From positions 1 to 43,283 of the forward strand of contig CABXSF010000006.1 of the NCBI GenBank assembly GCA_902514805.1: 43,283 nucleotides of DNA, given 5' to 3'. This DNA comes from an uncultured Pelagibacteraceae bacterium (lineage in GTDB: Bacteria; Pseudomonadota; Alphaproteobacteria; Pelagibacterales; Pelagibacteraceae). The notes beneath the pieces were generated by a model, which was not told where the DNA came from, did no database searches, and was given only the letters and a program-made list of their open reading frames with translations. Position numbers and translations under genes: made by a program. This document shows positions 16,717 through 25,229 of this stretch, in pieces (position 1 is the first letter of the stretch; the number at the start of each line of letters is the position of its first letter).

Positions 16717-17742
16717 TTATTTCCAACCAGCGGTTGTCATTACTTCTAATGCATCAGCTTGTTTAGCACCATAACTAGAAACTTTTGTTTTTAGATCTTG
16801 TTTAAAATCTAAACCAATATTGTTAACTACTAATGGATTTGCTGAAACACCACCAATCATTGGGAATTCAAATGTATTATTAACAAAGTGTTCTTGGGAT
16901 TCTGGTGTTAATAAAAATTCCACAAGTTTGATTGCGTTATCTTTGTTTGGAGCACCTTTAACTAAAGCAGCGCAGCTTATGTTCATGTGCGTTCCTCTAT
17001 CATTTTGATTAGGGAAAAACGCTTTAACTTTTTTCGCTGCTGCTTGTTGTTCAGCACCTTTTTTTCCAGATAACATCAAAGCCAAATAATAAGTGTTTGC
17101 TACAGCGATATCTGCTTCACCTGCTGCAACTGCCATTATTTGTGCTCTGTCATTTCCTTTTGGTGATCTAGCCATGTTAGACACAACCCCTTTAGCCCAT
17201 TCAGCTGTTGATGCTTTTCCATTGTTTTTAACCAATGAAGCTACTAAAGATTTGTTGTAAATGTTATTTGATGCCCTTATTACTAATCTACCTTTCCATT
17301 TCGGATCAGCCAAACTTTCATAAGTTAAACCAGCCAGCTCTGCACCACTTACTCTCTCTGGAGCGTAATAAACTATTCTCGCTCTTTTAGCGATACCAGT
17401 CCAGTGCGAAGTTCTGAAGTTTGAAGGCACTGCCGCTTTAATTGCTGCAGAAGTTAAACCACCTTGAGTCATTCCTTTTGCCTTAAACACTCCACATCTT
17501 CCAGCATCAGCGGTAATATAAAGATCTGCAGAAGAATCTGCTCCCTCTTCAATCATTCTTTTTTCTAAAGCCCCCGCTTTGCCGTTGATTAAATTTACTT
17601 TGATACCAGTTTTTGCCGTAAACTTATCGTAAAGCTCGGCATCTGCTTTGTAGTGTCTTGCATTAAAAACATTAACTTCCGCAGCAATTGTAAAACCAGC
17701 GATTAAAGTAAATAGTATTGTAATTATACTTACCTTTTTCAT
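16717..17742 (-). CDS. fbpA: periplasmic iron(III)-binding protein (FbpA/FutA type)
   Basis: This substrate-binding protein captures ferric iron in the periplasm and delivers it to FbpB. The frame is open from a GTG at 17763, but the true start is ATG 17742 (MKKVSIITILF): the ribosome binding site GGAGGAAGG lies inside the longer frame, and a signal peptide ending near FTIAAE begins there. It is then 341 residues. Family features are NARHYKAD near the mature N-terminus, as in FutA (RHY), and the paired iron-ligand tyrosines in ANTYYLALM. Two Fur-type palindromes directly upstream fit iron-repressed expression. Confidence 0.94.
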   Translation of the reverse strand: MKKVSIITILFTLIAGFTIAAEVNVFNARHYKADAELYDKFTAKTGIKVNLINGKAGALEKRMIEEGADSSADLYITADAGRCGVFKAKGMTQGGLTSAAIKAAVPSNFRTSHWTGIAKRARIVYYAPERVSGAELAGLTYESLADPKWKGRLVIRASNNIYNKSLVASLVKNNGKASTAEWAKGVVSNMARSPKGNDRAQIMAVAAGEADIAVANTYYLALMLSGKKGAEQQAAAKKVKAFFPNQNDRGTHMNISCAALVKGAPNKDNAIKLVEFLLTPESQEHFVNNTFEFPMIGGVSANPLVVNNIGLDFKQDLKTKVSSYGAKQADALEVMTTAGWK

Positions 17743-17770
17743 TGTTATTTCCTTCCTCCGCACTATTGAT

Positions 17771-17805
17771 AATGAGAATTATTCTCATTGATAATGATTA
17801 TCAAT
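17771..17805. promoter_or_regulatory. two overlapping Fur-type operator palindromes
   Basis: There are two perfect 19-base palindromes: aatgagaattattctcatt at 17771-17789 and attgataatgattatcaat at 17787-17805. They overlap by three bases, and their centres are 16 bases apart. The second contains TGATAAT-G-ATTATCA, the exact 7-1-7 core of the Fur box. The first has the same architecture with TGAGAAT arms. They lie about 30-60 bases upstream of the fbpA start, where a bound repressor would block transcription. Fur itself is not encoded in the window. Confidence 0.85.
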
Positions 17806-17836
17806 CTCATATAATGACGCAGGGGTCAAGGAAATA

Positions 17837-18730
17837 TTAAAATTTCCACTCTGATATTTTGCTGTATAGAAAGTTCCTAAAAGCTTGAACTCTAGCCACA
17901 TTTTTTAAAGATTGAGGATACACAAAATGTGCTTCTGTTATAGGTCCTTCAACTTTTGGAAGTATTTTTACAATATTTGGTTGGTTAATCGTAATATAAT
18001 CTGGCAAAGCGGCTAAACCTACGCCACTTTGAACTGCTAAAAGTAAGCCATAAACACTATTTACTCTCATAGCTGTTTTTCTTTTTTTGGCTCCCTCTTT
18101 TAAACCAAGTTTAAGTGCCCAATCTGGATTAAATACGGGTGAAGGAGCACCTCTTCCAAAAGAAATAAATTTATGATTATTTAAATCATTTACAGTTTTT
18201 GGATATCCATTTTTTTCAAGATATTTTGGTGAACCGTAAATATGATAATTAATATCAATTAGTTTTTTCTGAATATAATTTAATTGCTTTGGTCTACGCA
18301 TAAAAATCCCTATATCGGCTTGTCTAGTACTCAAATCTAATTCCTTATCGTCAAAAATTAGTTCAACTTCTATCTCTGGATTTAACTGCATAAATTCTTG
18401 AATTCTTGGAGTTAACCAAGTTGTGCCAAAACTTACAACTGTAGTTACAGTAAGTTTTCCTGATGGTTTATTTTTTTTGTCTCCAAGTGAAGTTTCTACC
18501 TCTTTTAATTTACTTATAACTTCATGCGCTGTTTTAAAAACATATTCACCATTTTCTGTTAAAGTTAAACCTCTAGCGTGTCTTTCAAATAATTTTACTT
18601 TTAAATCTTCTTCTAATGACTGAATTTGACGACTTATGGCGGATTGACTTAGGTTAAGATTGACTGTAGCGCTGGTAAAACTTCCAGCTTCCGCAACTGC
18701 ATGGAAAATTTTAAGTTTATCCCAATCCAT
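17837..18730 (-). CDS. LysR-family transcriptional regulator
   Basis: A 297-residue LysR-type regulator. An N-terminal winged helix-turn-helix spans about residues 3-62 (FHAVAEAGSFTSATVNLNLSQSAISRQIQSLE). The effector-binding domain begins near residue 90 (GKLTVTTVVSFGTTWL). The start codon overlaps the acuI stop by one base (TAATG), so it is translated with acuI. LysR proteins usually act on neighbouring genes. A natural guess is that it controls acuI or the folE-acuI-lysR unit in response to an acrylate-related metabolite, but the sequence does not show the effector. It does not look like the regulator of fbpA, which has Fur-type sites. Confidence 0.93.
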   Translation of the reverse strand: MDWDKLKIFHAVAEAGSFTSATVNLNLSQSAISRQIQSLEEDLKVKLFERHARGLTLTENGEYVFKTAHEVISKLKEVETSLGDKKNKPSGKLTVTTVVSFGTTWLTPRIQEFMQLNPEIEVELIFDDKELDLSTRQADIGIFMRRPKQLNYIQKKLIDINYHIYGSPKYLEKNGYPKTVNDLNNHKFISFGRGAPSPVFNPDWALKLGLKEGAKKRKTAMRVNSVYGLLLAVQSGVGLAALPDYITINQPNIVKILPKVEGPITEAHFVYPQSLKNVARVQAFRNFLYSKISEWKF

Positions 18731-19731
18731 TATTTATTAAGATTTATTATATATCTCCCCGAAGTTTTGCCTTCAAGCATCTTTGGATATTCTTCCAAAA
18801 GTTGATTTAAATCTATTTCTTTGATTGATTTATCCAGCAAGTCGAAATCAACAAGCTTGTGCATTTCACCCCATAAAAAGTTTCTTCTTTTTATTGATAC
18901 ACTCACAGAGTCTATGCCCCAAAGTTTTACACCTCTAATGATAAAAGGCATTACGGTAGTATTTAATTTTATACTCGAAGCATTACCACAAGCAGCAACG
19001 ATACCATTAGGTTTAATATGAGTAAGAATATTTGCCAAAATATTTCCTCCAACTGTATCAACTGCTCCGTCATATAATCCTTTATCTAAAGGTCTTGCCT
19101 CTTTATCTAAATCACCCGATTTTATAATATTTTTTGCACCTAATGATTTCAAATATTCTTCATTTGGTTTTGTTGTTGCCGCAGTAACATTGCAACCAAG
19201 TTTACTTAGAATCATTATTGCTATACTTCCAACCCCTCCGGAGGCACCAGTTACAATTACGTCATTTACTTTTTCACCTAATAGCAAAACTTCTCTTGTC
19301 TGTTTTGTTGTGAAAGCACATTGGATTGCGGTTAAGCCTGCTGTCCCTAGCATCATTGCTTGCCGAGAAGTAATTTCTTTTGGTTTTTTTACTAAAAAGT
19401 TCGCGTCTACTTTAGCGTATTGAGAATAACCGCCGTAAAATATTTCACCTACTCTCCAGCCGGTTTGAATAATTTCGTCACCCTCTTTGAATTTATCGCT
19501 TTTACTTTCAACAACTGTCCCTGCAAAGTCTATTCCTGGAATATGAGGAAATTCTTTGACTAATCTTGCACCATTTTTAAGTATTAAAGCATCTTTAAAA
19601 TTCAAAGTTGAATAATCTACTTTTACTAACACATCTCCGTGTTTTAAAAAAGATTTGTCAATTTTTTTTATTTCTCTTGTAAACTTTTCACCTTCTTGGT
19701 TTATAACCAACGCATTAAAATTATCAGACAT
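18730..19731 (-). CDS. acuI: AcuI-type acryloyl-CoA reductase (YhdH/YhfP family)
   Basis: A 333-residue zinc-free medium-chain reductase. The N-terminal half has DYSTLNFKDALILK and HIPGIDFAGTVVES. The Rossmann NADPH site is VTGASGGVGSIAIMIL (about 160-175), followed by GCNVTAATTKPNEEYLKSLGA. The DTVGGNIL and GACG-like (AACGNA) elements are typical of YhdH/AcuI. AcuI reduces acryloyl-CoA to propionyl-CoA. In marine bacteria this detoxifies acrylate from DMSP cleavage and serves 3-hydroxypropionate use. No DMSP lyase or demethylase gene was found in this window. It sits between folE and lysR on one transcript. Confidence 0.88.
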   Translation of the reverse strand: MSDNFNALVINQEGEKFTREIKKIDKSFLKHGDVLVKVDYSTLNFKDALILKNGARLVKEFPHIPGIDFAGTVVESKSDKFKEGDEIIQTGWRVGEIFYGGYSQYAKVDANFLVKKPKEITSRQAMMLGTAGLTAIQCAFTTKQTREVLLLGEKVNDVIVTGASGGVGSIAIMILSKLGCNVTAATTKPNEEYLKSLGAKNIIKSGDLDKEARPLDKGLYDGAVDTVGGNILANILTHIKPNGIVAACGNASSIKLNTTVMPFIIRGVKLWGIDSVSVSIKRRNFLWGEMHKLVDFDLLDKSIKEIDLNQLLEEYPKMLEGKTSGRYIINLNK

Positions 19732-19746
19732 TTTTATTAGTAAATA

Positions 19747-20352
19747 TTATTTCGCGATGAATCGCAAATATCTATTTTGATAGCTCAAGTCATCTTTAAA
19801 CTGACCTAAGTAAAAATTTGTAACCGTAGTTGCTTGTTCTTTTTTTATTCCCCTCATCGTCATACAATGGTGGGTTGAATCTATTGTTACCGCAACTCCC
19901 TTTGCGTCTAAACTTTCCATTAAAGTTTTAGCAATTTGCACTGTTAACCTTTCTTGAGTTTGTAATCTCTTTGAAAAAACTTCAACAACTCTAGCTATCT
20001 TACTTAAACCAACTACCCTTTGATTTGGAATGTAGGCTACATGAGCTTTGCCAATGATTGGAGCCATATGATGTTCACAATGACTTTGTATAGATATATT
20101 TTTTTGAACGACCATGTCGCTGTAACCTTCTACGTCTCCAAAAGTTTTTGCTAAAATAGAACCTGGGTCTTCAGTATACCCTTTAAAATACTCCTTAAAT
20201 GCTTTTACCACCCTTTTAGGAGTTTCTAACAGACCCTCTCTATTTGGATCTTCACCCATCCACTCCAAAATTGTTTTTATGGCCTCTTCAGCCTCTTTAT
20301 CACTTATTTTTGAGATAGGTTGTAACTTTTGAATATCTTTAACTATTTTCAT
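19747..20352 (-). CDS. folE: GTP cyclohydrolase I
   Basis: FolE makes 7,8-dihydroneopterin triphosphate from GTP, the first step of tetrahydrofolate synthesis. The 201-residue protein has the zinc site in QSHCEHHMAPIIG and HHCMTMRGI and the signature VVGLSKIARVVEVFSKRLQTQERLT. The zinc cysteines are retained, so this is the Zn-dependent FolE1. Its location with C1 enzymes elsewhere in the window fits the heavy use of folate in this organism. acuI follows 15 bases downstream, so the two are likely co-transcribed. Confidence 0.97.
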   Translation of the reverse strand: MKIVKDIQKLQPISKISDKEAEEAIKTILEWMGEDPNREGLLETPKRVVKAFKEYFKGYTEDPGSILAKTFGDVEGYSDMVVQKNISIQSHCEHHMAPIIGKAHVAYIPNQRVVGLSKIARVVEVFSKRLQTQERLTVQIAKTLMESLDAKGVAVTIDSTHHCMTMRGIKKEQATTVTNFYLGQFKDDLSYQNRYLRFIAK

Positions 20353-20372
20353 TAAGCACTTATACCTATTTA

Positions 20373-20400
20373 TTAAGTTTTTTAAAATATTTATTATACT
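20373..20400 (+). promoter_or_regulatory. candidate promoter for hisI
   Basis: TTAAGT at 20373-20378 and TATACT at 20395-20400 are separated by 16 bases in the 77-base gap between the divergent folE and hisI starts. The match to sigma-70 elements is moderate, and A+T-rich spacers give many such matches. Confidence 0.35.
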
Positions 20401-20429
20401 ATTTAATATGCTAAATAATTGAGAAATAT

Positions 20430-20897
20430 ATGTTTAAAAAAAGAGAAAGTGTCACAGAGATTGAGGAAGGAAGTTTGCTGTCTCCTAAGTTTGATAACGA
20501 TGGTTTAATTCCGGTCGTGACTACTTGTATAAATACCAAAGAAATTTTAATGCATGGTTATATGAATGTAGAGGCATTCAAAAAAACAATCGAAACAAAA
20601 GAAGCTCACTATTGGAGCAGATCAAGAAAGCAAGTTTGGCATAAAGGAAAAACAAGCGGTTTTATTCAAAAAGTAAAAGAAATAAGAATTGATGATGACC
20701 AAGACTCGGTTTGGCTAAGTGTTGATATTGGAAATGGCTCAAGTTGTCATGTAGGATACAGATCTTGTTTTTATAGATCCATACCTCTAGGAAAAATTGA
20801 AAATGCAAGAGAAATCAAAATGAAGTTTGAAGAGAAAGAAAAAAAATTTGACCCTGAAAAAGTTTACAAAAATCAACCTAATCCTACAAAAATTTAA
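20430..20897 (+). CDS. hisI: phosphoribosyl-AMP cyclohydrolase
   Basis: HisI opens the adenine ring of PR-AMP in histidine biosynthesis. Family motifs are visible: MHGYMNVEAFKKTIETKEAHYWSRSRKQVWHKG, then the metal-binding acidic cluster in RIDDDQDSVWLS, and the zinc cysteines in SCHVGYRSCFYR. At 155 residues it is the single-domain form without the HisE pyrophosphohydrolase. It is separated from the other histidine genes, as is common. The first base of the next ATG is the last base of its stop (TAATG). Confidence 0.95.
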   Translation: MFKKRESVTEIEEGSLLSPKFDNDGLIPVVTTCINTKEILMHGYMNVEAFKKTIETKEAHYWSRSRKQVWHKGKTSGFIQKVKEIRIDDDQDSVWLSVDIGNGSSCHVGYRSCFYRSIPLGKIENAREIKMKFEEKEKKFDPEKVYKNQPNPTKI

Positions 20898-21535
20898 TGA
20901 CTAATTTTGTTAATGATGAGCTAGAAGTTTTAAGACCTTTCGGTCCAACTATTGCTAAAGTAAAAATGCCTCAAGATTTAATTGATAAACTTAACGAGTA
21001 TACTGAAAGCGTATTAAAAGACCAAAATAAACAAGATAAGTTGAATTATGGTAATAAACTTGCTGGTAATGTGAAGCAAGAATTTATTATTGAAAAAGAT
21101 ATTATGGAAAAAATTGGATGGGGAAAGTTTTTAGCTGAAGGAGTTAGTGAGTGGGTATTTAAAACAAATAATAGGAAAATTACAAAATTTAATATAATTA
21201 ATAGTTGGATTGTAAGACAATTTCAAAATGAATACAATCCATCTCATTGGCATGGAGGTCATGTATCGGGTGTGGGATATTTAAAAGTTCCAAAAACTTT
21301 AGGTGAAACAAGTCAAAATAATAAGACAATGAATCACAATGGTAAGCTTGAAATGGTCCATGGGTCAAAAGCATTTTTATGTAAACCGACTTTTAGAGTG
21401 ACACCTCGAGTAGGAGATTTTTATTTTTTTCCACATTATCTAATGCATGCAGTTTATCCTTTTTCTCAATGTGATGATGAAAGACGATCAGTCTCATTTA
21501 ATGCAACTGTAGATCAATCGTTATTCAATGAATAA
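20897..21535 (+). CDS. putative 2-oxoglutarate/Fe(II)-dependent oxygenase
   Basis: A 212-residue protein with a double-stranded beta-helix pattern. NPSHWHGGHVSGVGYLKVP resembles the first metal-binding strand of the TIGR02466-like 2OG oxygenases found in marine bacteria and cyanophages. PRVGDFYFFPHYLMHAVYPF holds the distal histidine, and ERRSVSFNA holds the 2OG-binding arginine. The first motif reads His-Trp-His where classical members have His-x-Asp, which is a known variation but leaves the metal ligands uncertain. Substrate unknown. It overlaps both neighbours, hisI by one base and DUF2237 by eight. Confidence 0.72.
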   Translation: MTNFVNDELEVLRPFGPTIAKVKMPQDLIDKLNEYTESVLKDQNKQDKLNYGNKLAGNVKQEFIIEKDIMEKIGWGKFLAEGVSEWVFKTNNRKITKFNIINSWIVRQFQNEYNPSHWHGGHVSGVGYLKVPKTLGETSQNNKTMNHNGKLEMVHGSKAFLCKPTFRVTPRVGDFYFFPHYLMHAVYPFSQCDDERRSVSFNATVDQSLFNE

Positions 21536-21902
21536 AAATCAAAAAAATGTTTTAGGCGGAGATTTAGAACTGTGCTCATCTAATCCTTTGACAGGTTGGT
21601 ATAGAGACGGTTGTTGTAATACAGATGAAAATGACAACGGACTACATACAGTTTGTGCAAAGGTAAATAGTGACTTTCTTGAGTGGTGTAAGTCTGCCGG
21701 GAATGATTTAGTTACACCTCATCCTGAATTTGGTTTTCCAGGTTTAAAAGATGGGGATAACTGGTGTGTATGTGCTAGTTGGTTTGCAAAAGCTTTAGAA
21801 GCTGGAAAAGAGTGCAAAATATATTTGAAAAAAACAAACGAAAAAACTTTAAAAATTATACCCTTAGAAATTTTAAAGAAACACGCAATAGATTTATCTT
21901 AA
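21528..21902 (+). CDS. DUF2237 family protein
   Basis: This 124-residue protein has the conserved DUF2237 blocks: NVLGGDLELCSSNPLTGWYRDGCC, HTVCAKV, FGFPGLKDGDNWCVCASWF. It has seven cysteines, several in conserved positions (DGCC, WCVCA), which suggests metal or disulfide chemistry, but no activity has been established for the family. The start lies within the end of the oxygenase gene (8-base overlap), so the two are translationally coupled. It converges head-on with the ETF-QO gene with no gap. Confidence 0.85.
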   Translation: MNKNQKNVLGGDLELCSSNPLTGWYRDGCCNTDENDNGLHTVCAKVNSDFLEWCKSAGNDLVTPHPEFGFPGLKDGDNWCVCASWFAKALEAGKECKIYLKKTNEKTLKIIPLEILKKHAIDLS

Positions 21903-23522
21903 TTACATATTCCCATATCTTGGTCCACCACTTCCCTCTGGCGTTACCCAAGTTATGTTCTGAGAAGGTTCTTTAATATCGCAAGTTTTACAATGAATGC
22001 AGTTTTGAGAATTTATTACAAATTTAGGTACTTCATTTTCAACTTGCACTTCGTATACACCAGCAGGACAATATCTTTGTGCAGGCTCATCAAATCTGTC
22101 TAAGGTATACCTTATTGGTAAGTCTTTATCTTTCAATTTTAAATGGACTGGTTGATTATCTGTATGATTGGTCCCTGTTAGATAAACTGAACTTGTTTTA
22201 TCGAATGTAATTATATTATCAGGTTTTGGATAATCTATCACTGGCATTTCATTTGCGGGTTTTAAAGTTTCGTGATCTGCGTGTTTATGTTTAAGTGTGA
22301 ATGGTAATTTCCCTCTGAATATTATTTGATCTATACCTGTGAAAATAATCCCCAAGATTAATCCCCAACTAAAACTTGGTTTTACATTTCTTGCTTCAAA
22401 TAATTCTTTATGTGCCCAACTTTTTTGGAATTTTTCCTCATAAATAGAAAGATCTTTTGAATCATTAAGATGCTCAATTATAGTTTCAGCTGCAACTATT
22501 CCACTTTTCATTGCAGTATGAGAACCTTTTATTTTTGGCATATTTAGTGTACCTGCATCACATCCGATTAAAAGGGCACCAGGCATAAACATTTTAGGTA
22601 AACTTTGAAAACCTCCTTCAATTAAAGCTCTAGCCCCATAAGATATTCTTTTTCCTCCATCTAACATTTTTTTGATAGCCGGGTGAGTTTTAAATCTTTG
22701 AAATTCATCAAAAGGTGACAAGTGAGGATTTTTATAATCTAAACCTATAACATACCCTATATAAAGCTCTTTATTTTCGGCATGATATACAAAGCTTCCT
22801 CCATAAGTATTTTTATCTAATGGCCAACCAGCTGTATGCATTACTAAACCCTCCTGATGGTTTTTTTCATCTATCTTCCAGATTTCTTTAAAACCAATTC
22901 CATATTGTTGAGGGTCCTTTCCGTTATCTAAGTCAAACTTTTTAATTAATTGTTTTCCTAAATGACCTCTGCAACCCTCTGCAAATACTGTAACTTTCGC
23001 ATGCAGTTCCATTCCAGGCTCATAACCATCTTTTTTATTTCCTTCTTTATCTAAACCCATGTCTTGAGTTATAACACCCTTAACTGATCCATCCTCTTTA
23101 TATAAAATTTCTGAAGCTGGGAAACCTGGAAAAATCTCTACACCTAATGCTTCCGCTTGTTCGGCAAGCCATCTACATAAATTGGCAAGACTAATTATAT
23201 AATTCTTATGGTTTTGCTGGACTTTTGGTAGTAACCAAGTCGGCCAGCTAAATGAATTTTTCTTTCCTAAAAAAAGAAATTTTTCTTTTGTTACTTTAGT
23301 CTTAATTGGTGCATTGAGATCTTTCCAATTAGGAACTAATTCATCTAATGCTCTAGTCTCAAAAACATTCCCAGACAAAATATGTGAACCAATTTCTGCA
23401 CCTTTTTCTAATACACACACGTTAACGTCAGCATTTAATTGCTTTAGTTTAATAGCTGTAGCAAGACCTGATGGTCCTCCACCGACAATAACAACATCAT
23501 ATTCCATAACTTCTCTAGTCAT
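21903..23522 (-). CDS. etfD: electron transfer flavoprotein-ubiquinone oxidoreductase
   Basis: ETF-QO passes electrons from reduced ETF to the quinone pool at the membrane. The 539-residue protein has the N-terminal FAD dinucleotide motif VVIVGGGPSGLATAIKL (about 10-26). It also has a typical GCDAGTLNMPKIKGSHTAMKSG segment, and a C-terminal 4Fe-4S site formed by Cys in YCPAGVYEV and the three in NCIHCKTCDIK. The frame begins MTREVMEYD, and the second Met is an equally good start. It is the last gene of the DMGDH-etfB-etfA unit, three bases after the etfA stop. Confidence 0.96.
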   Translation of the reverse strand: MTREVMEYDVVIVGGGPSGLATAIKLKQLNADVNVCVLEKGAEIGSHILSGNVFETRALDELVPNWKDLNAPIKTKVTKEKFLFLGKKNSFSWPTWLLPKVQQNHKNYIISLANLCRWLAEQAEALGVEIFPGFPASEILYKEDGSVKGVITQDMGLDKEGNKKDGYEPGMELHAKVTVFAEGCRGHLGKQLIKKFDLDNGKDPQQYGIGFKEIWKIDEKNHQEGLVMHTAGWPLDKNTYGGSFVYHAENKELYIGYVIGLDYKNPHLSPFDEFQRFKTHPAIKKMLDGGKRISYGARALIEGGFQSLPKMFMPGALLIGCDAGTLNMPKIKGSHTAMKSGIVAAETIIEHLNDSKDLSIYEEKFQKSWAHKELFEARNVKPSFSWGLILGIIFTGIDQIIFRGKLPFTLKHKHADHETLKPANEMPVIDYPKPDNIITFDKTSSVYLTGTNHTDNQPVHLKLKDKDLPIRYTLDRFDEPAQRYCPAGVYEVQVENEVPKFVINSQNCIHCKTCDIKEPSQNITWVTPEGSGGPRYGNM

Positions 23523-23525
23523 GAA

Positions 23526-24479
23526 TTATTTTTGAATAGTGTTAAGTTTATTTAATTCTTCTAAAAATTGCGGAAGAGCTTCAAACAAATCTGCCTCAAG
23601 CCCATAATCTGCTATGCTAAATATTGGTGCTTCACCATCTTTATTTATCGCAACAATAATTTTGCTCTCTTTCATTCCAGCTAAATGTTGAATGGCTCCA
23701 GAAATACCAACTGCTATGTACAAATCAGGCACAACAACTTTTCCTGTTTGCCCTACTTGATGATCGTTTGTAATATATCCTGCATCTACAGCTGCTCTTG
23801 ATGCTCCAATGGCTGCATTCAACTTATCCGCAATTGCTGAAATTAATTTAAAATTATCTGAATTTTGCATTCCTCTACCACCTGAAATTACAATTCTTGC
23901 AGTACCTAACTCAGGTCTATCCGATTTTATTTCCTCTCTTTTCACAAACTTTGAATTTTTAAAAGCTTCACCTGGTTCCGATTTCACAATTTCTGCAGAA
24001 CCTCCGGTAGCTAGTGCAGGCTCAAAAGAAGTTGGTCTTATAGTGACACACTTCTTTTTGTCGTTACTTTTTACTGTTGCAAAAGCGTTTCCTGCGTAAA
24101 TTGGACGTAAAAAGGTATCGGCTGAAATAACTTTAATGACATCACTCACCTGAGATGTATCTAAAAGAGCTGCTATCCTAGGCATTAAATTTTTTCCAAA
24201 TGTGTTTGCTGAGCAAACTATATGTGAATATGTGTCTACATGCTTAATTATTGCTGCAGTATAATTTTCTGCAATAAAGTTTTCATAAATTTCGTTATCG
24301 ACATGGATAACTTTTTTTACTTTTGGTATTTCAGACGCAGATTTAGCAACACTCTCTGATTTATTACCTAAAACTAAGATATGGAGGTCTTCATCTATTT
24401 TGCAAGCAGCTGATACTGCATTGTAAGTGAAGGGTCTTAATTCTTTATTGTTATGTTCTGCAATTAATAAAACTGACAT
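23526..24479 (-). CDS. etfA: electron transfer flavoprotein alpha subunit
   Basis: ETF alpha holds the FAD. The 317-residue protein has the C-terminal FAD domain: VISGGRGMQNSDNF, AAIGASRAAVDAGYI, DHQVGQTGKVVVPDLYIAVGISGAIQHLAGM, and an acidic end with ADYGLEADLFEALP. Together with EtfB it accepts electrons from the dimethylglycine dehydrogenase encoded upstream and donates to ETF-QO encoded downstream. Its ATG directly abuts the etfB stop, indicating tight co-translation. Confidence 0.96.
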   Translation of the reverse strand: MSVLLIAEHNNKELRPFTYNAVSAACKIDEDLHILVLGNKSESVAKSASEIPKVKKVIHVDNEIYENFIAENYTAAIIKHVDTYSHIVCSANTFGKNLMPRIAALLDTSQVSDVIKVISADTFLRPIYAGNAFATVKSNDKKKCVTIRPTSFEPALATGGSAEIVKSEPGEAFKNSKFVKREEIKSDRPELGTARIVISGGRGMQNSDNFKLISAIADKLNAAIGASRAAVDAGYITNDHQVGQTGKVVVPDLYIAVGISGAIQHLAGMKESKIIVAINKDGEAPIFSIADYGLEADLFEALPQFLEELNKLNTIQK

Positions 24480-25229
24480 TTAAATTACTTTAGCCTCATT
24501 TTTTAATTTTTGAACCAATTCTGATACATTTGCGACTTTAATTCCAGCTTTTCTTTTTGGTGGTTCTTCTACCTTAATTTGCTCGATTCTCGCTTTGGTA
24601 TCAACCCCTAAATCTGAAGCATTTATCTGCTCTAGTGGTTTTTTCTTTGCTTTCATTATATTGGGTAATGAAGCATATCTGGGCTCATTTAATCTGAGAT
24701 CGCAGGTAACAATTGCGGGTATGTTTACTTCAATTGTTTCTAATCCTTCATCAACCTCTCGAGTAACTTCAAGCGATGAATCTTTAACATTAATTTTGGA
24801 TGCAAATGTCGCTTGTGGCCAACCAAGTAAAGCTGCCAACATTTGACCTGTTTGGTTACAATCATCATCTATTGCTTGTTTGCCCATAAAAACTAAATCA
24901 GGTTTTTCTTTATCTACTATCTTTTGCAAGATTTTTGAAACGGCCAAAGGCTCAACTACACCTTCAACTTTTACATGTATTCCTCTGTCAGCACCAACCG
25001 CAAGTGCCTTCCTCACAGTTTCTTGAGCTTTTTCCTCACCAATAGTTATCGCTACAATTTCTTTTGCTTTTCCAGACTCTTTAATTTTTACTGCTTCTTC
25101 AACAGCGTTATCGTCAGGAGGATTAGTAGACATTTTGACATTATCTGTAACTACTCCCGTTCCATCTTCTTTTACTCTTACTTGAACGTTGTAATCTATA
25201 ACTCTTTTTACTGCTACTAAGATTTTCAT
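24480..25229 (-). CDS. etfB: electron transfer flavoprotein beta subunit
   Basis: ETF beta is 249 residues here and carries the AMP site. Typical segments are [44 protein letters not shown], and the recognition loop region [40 protein letters not shown] matches the ETF beta signature. Its start overlaps the DMGDH stop by one base (TAATG) and its stop abuts etfA. This placement strongly suggests that this ETF serves dimethylglycine or sarcosine oxidation, perhaps alongside acyl-CoA dehydrogenases encoded elsewhere. Confidence 0.96.
   Translation of the reverse strand: MKILVAVKRVIDYNVQVRVKEDGTGVVTDNVKMSTNPPDDNAVEEAVKIKESGKAKEIVAITIGEEKAQETVRKALAVGADRGIHVKVEGVVEPLAVSKILQKIVDKEKPDLVFMGKQAIDDDCNQTGQMLAALLGWPQATFASKINVKDSSLEVTREVDEGLETIEVNIPAIVTCDLRLNEPRYASLPNIMKAKKKPLEQINASDLGVDTKARIEQIKVEEPPKRKAGIKVANVSELVQKLKNEAKVI

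Noticed and set aside
13797-17742. A sulfate or thiosulfate ABC importer as an alternative to iron
   Set aside because: The binding protein has the RHY and paired-Tyr iron-binding features, and the operon carries Fur-type sites.
17743-17763. A GTG start giving FbpA seven extra residues (MRRKEIT)
   Set aside because: Those bases contain the ribosome binding site for ATG 17742, and the signal peptide starts at that ATG.
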